A stretch of DNA of 64,000 nt, taken from Moniliophthora roreri. Its lineage: Eukaryota; Basidiomycota; Agaricomycetes; Agaricales; Marasmiaceae. Positions 60,427-64,000 of the stretch are shown piece after piece; within the stretch, counting starts at the first letter, position 1, and every line of letters starts with the position of its first letter. The notes under the pieces were generated by a model that saw only the letters and a list, made by a program, of their open reading frames with translations, did not search any database and was not told the origin of the DNA. Both the position numbers and the translations under genes were made by a program. The DNA lies in assembly GCA_001466705.2 (NCBI GenBank), contig LATX02000184.1, positions 372,001-436,000 of the forward strand, in the 5' to 3' direction.

Positions 60427-61367
60427 ATGCCTTCACCTCATCTACAGAGCTACGGCCAACGAGCTGATAAACATCCCAATCCAGCTGCAAAACTACTCCT
60501 GCAGACTATGGAACGGAAAAAGTCTAATTTGGCTGTCAGCGTTGATGTCACAAAATCCAAAGATTTTTTGGACATTATCGATGCAGTCGGCCCCTTCGTG
60601 TGTCTGGTCAAGGCAAATGGCTTTCCTTCACTTAGGGTTTGATACCAAGCTAATTGAACTTTCAAGACTCATATCGATGTTATTGATGATTTCGAGCCTT
60701 CATTGATTCAGAAACTTCAAGAACTCAGCAAGAAACATGACTTTGTGATCTTTGAGGATAGGAAGTTTGCTGATATCGGTGAGTGATGGAATGCTTCGAA
60801 ATCATTGGAGTGTGTGCTCAAAAACACATAGGGAACACTGTTGCCCTGCAATACTCGAGTGGGGTATACCGCATTGCGAGCTGGTCCCATATCACCAACG
60901 CGCATCCAGTTCCTGGCCCTTCAATCATAGCTGGGCTGTCTTCCGTTGGTCTGCCATTGGGACGTGGTCTTCTTCTCCTTGCAGAAATGAGCACAAAGGG
61001 TGCACTTGCTGTGGGGTCTTATACGGAATCGACCGTGCGCATGGCGAGAGAACACCGCGATTTTGTGATTGGATTTATCGCACAACGACGTATGGAAGAA
61101 GTCGCTGTCGACCAGGGAGCCACGAATGACGACGATTTCCTGATTTTAACCCCTGGAGTGGGCTTGGATACGAGAGGCGACGGTATGGGTCAGCAGTACC
61201 GAACTCCTCACGAGGCTGTATTGGAGTCGGGTTGCGATGTTATAATCGTTGGGAGAGGAATATATGGGAAGGACCCGACTGCCACAGATGCTATTCGTGC
61301 TCAAGCGGTCAGATACAAGGATGCTGGATGGCAGGCTTATGAGGAGAGAATTTCGCCGCAAAAGTAG
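60427..61367 (+). CDS. URA3: Orotidine 5'-phosphate decarboxylase
   Basis: This enzyme does the last step of UMP synthesis. The start at 60427 gives [20 protein letters not shown]. The protein reads [39 protein letters not shown], then [19 protein letters not shown] with the catalytic Asp-Lys-Asp set. Later it reads [20 protein letters not shown] and [17 protein letters not shown], ending EERISPQK at 61367. Intron 60613-60666 starts with GC (AAG/GCAAAT). The only GT alternative (CTG/GTCAAG) would delete the active-site lysine of the KTHID motif. The second intron after KFADIG is canonical. Length is normal. Confidence 0.97.
60613..60666 (+). other. GC-AG intron in URA3
   Basis: The 54-bp intron begins GCAAAT right after the codon for the catalytic lysine and ends TTCAAG before ACTCATATCGAT. 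Canonical GT splicing would remove that lysine. Confidence 0.8.
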
Positions 61368-61749
61368 AGTGGTATGGTTGAAATGAGTGTTTGTACGAGT
61401 ACAAGGAGTGTGGTATATCTATGCTTCGAGTCCGTTGTAGTCTATGGTATAAATGGGTATATTGAATCCCTTTCCTTCCATCTCCCTTCAATTCAACTAC
61501 TGCATCCGGTCCCGACCTTTTTTTTTTTTTTTTTTTTTGCTTTTGGCCAGCTCCTGGCGACCGGCGTATTATTTGGCATACGTCTGCGCGTCTTTTTGCC
61601 ATTGACCGATGCCCTAAAATGGGCGGTATGTGTTTGTGCCCAACTGGGCGAGCGCGTTCTGCGCTATGGGATGTCGCTGAGTTGATAAATGATTGCGCAT
61701 GGTGCATATGTGATGACAGCCGATACGGCCTGGATGCCCGGTAAAAGAA
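61368..61749. other. Intergenic with T21 tract
   Basis: This is the convergent gap between URA3 and the small minus-strand gene. A run of 21 T lies at 61518-61538. No gene recognised. Confidence 0.55.
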
Positions 61750-61980
61750 TTAGAAGCCCTTCCAGAACTTCTTCAAAGAGGACTTGGATAGTGACGAGTC
61801 CCGCTTCTGCTGCTGATTTGCGGCATTGGAAGGACGGAGCGCCATGAAGGCTTGCTCATACGTCTCGTGAGTTTCGCGAGGATTTTGGAAGCGCTGAGTT
61901 GGGATGAAGAGGCTGAAAGCGCTATACGATTCAGGAGTGGAAGAGGCGGAGAAGAATGCGCTGCTGGCAGAGTAGGACAT
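61750..61980 (-). CDS. Small conserved-looking protein, 76 residues
   Basis: The start at 61980 gives MSYSASSAFFSASSTPESYS. An upstream extension of the frame is in the leader and lacks support. The protein continues FSLFIPTQRFQNPRETHETY, EQAFMALRPSNAANQQQK and ends KSSLKKFWKGF at 61750, a single exon. A TATA box lies about 125 bp upstream. No family is recognised. The aromatic, basic C-terminus could bind membranes or a partner. The clean frame and promoter suggest a real small gene. Confidence 0.55.
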   Translation of the reverse strand: MSYSASSAFFSASSTPESYSAFSLFIPTQRFQNPRETHETYEQAFMALRPSNAANQQQKRDSSLSKSSLKKFWKGF

Positions 61981-62481
61981 CCTTGCTTTGAGAGTATGGG
62001 AATTGAGAGTGAGTATTGAGAGTGAGTTGTGAGGAGTAGAGCTAGTTCTCAATGACTGGAGGCGACTGCTTTGATGATGATTACAGCCAGCAAAGCGTCC
62101 TGGGTTATATAGACATTCGAAAAATGGGCGATTGGTAGAGCCCAAAATTGAATTCCCTTGAGGAATTACCCAAAATAGAAGGCACGTGCAAGACTAAATT
62201 ACCAAAAGTGGAAATTTCTCTGTCCGAATAAATAATTGTCCACAACTTTTCCTAACAACCAAAGTCGCAAAGGATGCTATGGAGACGCCTGACAACGTCC
62301 AATTCGCTTAACCCTCGTTTCAGCTACACAAATTTTCCTATTGCAGCTATTCCGGTCACCTTTTCCGCCCACGAGGCATGTAGAACTGACGAACAGAGAT
62401 AATCACACTACTTGTGGTAATTTTCAGTCCATAGATTCCATCCGACATGCTTCAATAGTAGGACACGCGGTATACAGCAAT
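61981..62481. other. Intergenic, 0.5 kb
   Basis: This is the promoter and leader of the small 76-residue gene and the 3' flank of PLP1. Apart from the TATA box nothing is recognised. Confidence 0.45.
62105..62111 (-). promoter_or_regulatory. TATA box of the small gene
   Basis: TATATAA on the minus strand, about 125 bp upstream of the ATG at 61980. Confidence 0.5.
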
Positions 62482-63451
62482 TTATTCGAGATCAAAGACG
62501 TCGTCGTCATCATCCTTGCCAGTCGAAGCGACTTTGTATGGCAAGTCTTTTGCTTCATTCGACTTTTGTATGACGCCTTTTGACAACGTCGGTAATTGAT
62601 CCTCAGTCAAGAGAGATAGAGGAACGGACCTGTCTGCGCCAGACGGAGCTCAAGAGTTGCGGTTGAGAAAGCATCATTGTTGCCAAGTTCTTCAAATCCT
62701 ATCAGTCTACAGGGAAGGAGACATTAGGAGGTGCAGGTTGATGCAAATTTCAGTCATTACCTGTCCTTGGTAATGCCCTTCACAAAGCAAACGACACAAG
62801 GAAGAATTTTAATTTGGAGCTTCTCGACCAACCACGGGATGTTTTCGACAAAAACACGACTAAACCGCGTGTTAAAGTACTTGGGTGCCAATTTCTACGT
62901 GAAACATTAGCACGACAGATCATTGAGAGAGCATCTCAGGCCCACAGCAAGATGCTTATCCATAATCTCACACCGCTTGAAATTTGTGTGGTAGAAATGG
63001 ACCACGCATCTCGGCTCATTGCTGAAGTAGATCGTCAGCGTTGGACTTATGCAACAAAAGCTCGACACTCACGCAGTCACCCTTACTACCTCCCTCTCCT
63101 CCGTAATTTCTGTATATCTTCCATGATGATTATCCTTCATCCGCTGCATCCGATCCATTCTGAAAGACTTTGTCGTAATCCGGACTGATCTAAATAACGA
63201 CCATGCTTACTCTTGTTTTAGCGCAGCAAGCCCTTGTTCACGTATGGCGGAGTCGTCATCGTTCTCGATTTCAGCTTCCAATTCCGCAAAGATAGCATCC
63301 TCATCGCCCGATTCGTCTTCCTCATCACGTCTCTTTCGATGAGGTTGATTAGGCTCTACAAGTCGAGAAGCAAGGGAAGCGATTTTAGGATTGCTACATC
63401 AGAGACTTCAACGTCAAAGACCCCGTAGTGATAGTCGGAGTACCTGTCCAT
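62482..63451 (-). CDS. PLP1: Phosducin-like protein Plp1 / TXNDC9
   Basis: This is a thioredoxin-fold co-factor of the CCT chaperonin acting on tubulin and actin folding. I place the start at 63451. The first exon has only eight bases (ATGGACAG), then intron 63394-63443 joins it to SNPKIASLASRLVEPNQPHR. The rest reads EDAIFAELEAEIENDDDSAI and REQGLAALKQE. The thioredoxin part has HFYHTNFKRCEIMDKHL, APKYFNTRFSRVFVENIPWL, KLQIKILPCVVCFVKGITKD and RLIGFEELGNNDAFSTATLE. A last 54-bp intron gives LRLAQT/GVIQKSNEAK and the acidic tail DDDDDVFDLE ending at 62482. The start exon is the least certain part. It is head-to-head with REX1. Confidence 0.88.
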
Positions 63452-63560
63452 AGCTTGTAATCGTGGTAGTGTGAGTACCGATTTAAAGAGCAAAGGAGTT
63501 GCACTTTTCCACGCTCGCGCTTCACCAAGACCCCACTTTCTCGCGGCGACATCGACAGCC

Positions 63561-64000
63561 ATGAAGAGGCATGTCTCGTCGCCTGCCGCAGCCGAAATGC
63601 CCACGAAAAAGGCCAAAGTAGTTGAAACGGTTACGGAAGAGCAATCTCGGCTCGAGTCTTCCGTTGGAAACGAAGGAGAATGGACCAAAGTTGAGAAAAG
63701 GAAGCAAAAGAAGATGAAGAAGGCAGAGGTCAAGATGGATACAGCTCAGCCCCGATTTATGTACTCCAACTCAGAGATCACAAAGAGGACGTACGCTGTA
63801 GGGATCGAGGTGTGTCGAGTCCGAAAAATTCTCGAGGAAATAGACTGAATTTTTTCCCACAGGAAGTACGCGATTTGGCTCTTCATATAATCGCAGATGC
63901 ACCTCCTCCGAACTGGTTAAAGGTCGAGGTGCGTGCTCTATTGATCTTGTACGAGAAAGGTCTCTTATGTTCCTTCCAGAATGCAGACAAGATTCCAAAG
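63561..64000 (+). CDS. RNA exonuclease Rex1/Rnh70-like, 5' part only
   Basis: The gene is cut by the window edge. The start at 63561 gives MKRHVSSPAAAEMPTKKAKV, a basic N-terminus, then EGEWTKVEKRKQKKMKKAEV and the conserved PRFMYSNSEITKRTYAVGIE. An intron joins this to EVRDLALHIIADAPPPNWLK, and a second intron leads to NADKIPK at the edge. This N-terminal pattern is that of fungal DEDD-family 3'-5' RNA exonucleases that trim 5S rRNA and tRNA (Rex1). The catalytic domain lies outside the window, so the call rests on the N-terminal block only. Confidence 0.75.

Noticed and set aside
62814..63188. 124-codon plus-strand frame
   Set aside because: Opposite the thioredoxin exons of PLP1, which match the family clearly.
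1..64000. tRNA genes, transposons, CRISPR arrays
   Set aside because: No B-box-like hits in a cloverleaf context, no long terminal or inverted repeats, and no reverse transcriptase or transposase frames were seen by eye.

Overview
The window is nuclear DNA of a filamentous basidiomycete, most likely an agaricomycete mushroom. The evidence is dense protein genes on both strands, almost all split by introns of about 50-65 bases, short intergenic gaps, and basidiomycete-type versions of URA3, HIS4, CK2-beta, TspO and Fmp27. I see about 30 protein genes. I found no tRNA, rRNA, CRISPR array or intact transposon. This is mostly a housekeeping region, not an obvious secondary-metabolite cluster.

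Layout, left to right. 0.3-3.4 kb: a conserved fungal protein of unknown function (+) facing mitochondrial NAD-isocitrate dehydrogenase subunit 1 (-). 3.6-8.1 kb: a membrane alpha/beta hydrolase (+), a metal amidohydrolase (-) and a short-chain dehydrogenase (-). 8.3-13.7 kb: pyruvate dehydrogenase E1 beta (+), trifunctional HIS4 (-) and TspO/MBR (+). 14.4-23.5 kb, all plus strand: a repeat-containing orphan protein, an EF-hand mitochondrial carrier, CK2 beta, ribosomal protein eL36 and a VTT/TMEM41-type membrane protein. 24-34 kb: a small orphan gene (-), then the giant bridge-like lipid-transfer protein Fmp27/Hob (+, about 2,800 residues). 34-42 kb, all minus strand: a DUF2985-like membrane protein, a Ran1/Pat1-like kinase and a large PLP decarboxylase of the non-canonical aromatic amino acid decarboxylase type. 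42.9-50.2 kb: xylitol dehydrogenase (+), an unknown five-exon protein (+), Ste14-type isoprenylcysteine methyltransferase (-) and mitochondrial EF-G2 (+). 50.2-51.7 kb is the largest stretch without a confident gene. 51.7-64 kb: a Swt1-like PIN nuclease (+), a GT32 sphingolipid mannosyltransferase (+), an MFS transporter (-), PUS7 (-), URA3 (+), a small orphan (-), a Plp1/TXNDC9 phosducin-like protein (-) and the 5' part of a Rex1-type RNA exonuclease (+) cut by the window edge.

The genes do not form one pathway. Mitochondrial functions recur (IDH1, PDB1, the EF-hand carrier, MEF2, TspO), as do membrane lipid functions (Fmp27, GT32, VTT protein). Several pairs are head-to-head with only 67-180 bp between start codons (ICMT/MEF2, PUS7/URA3, PLP1/REX1, SDR/PDB1, HIS4/TspO).

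The observations most worth following are: (1) GC-AG introns forced by protein conservation in HIS4 and URA3 and likely in FMP27; (2) the aromatic amino acid decarboxylase with an appended C-terminal domain; (3) an undescribed five-exon protein whose structure I reconstructed at 45292-46596; (4) a PUS7 carrying acidic and RGG insertions. Exon junctions were worked out by eye from reading frame, splice signals and family conservation. No database search was run.
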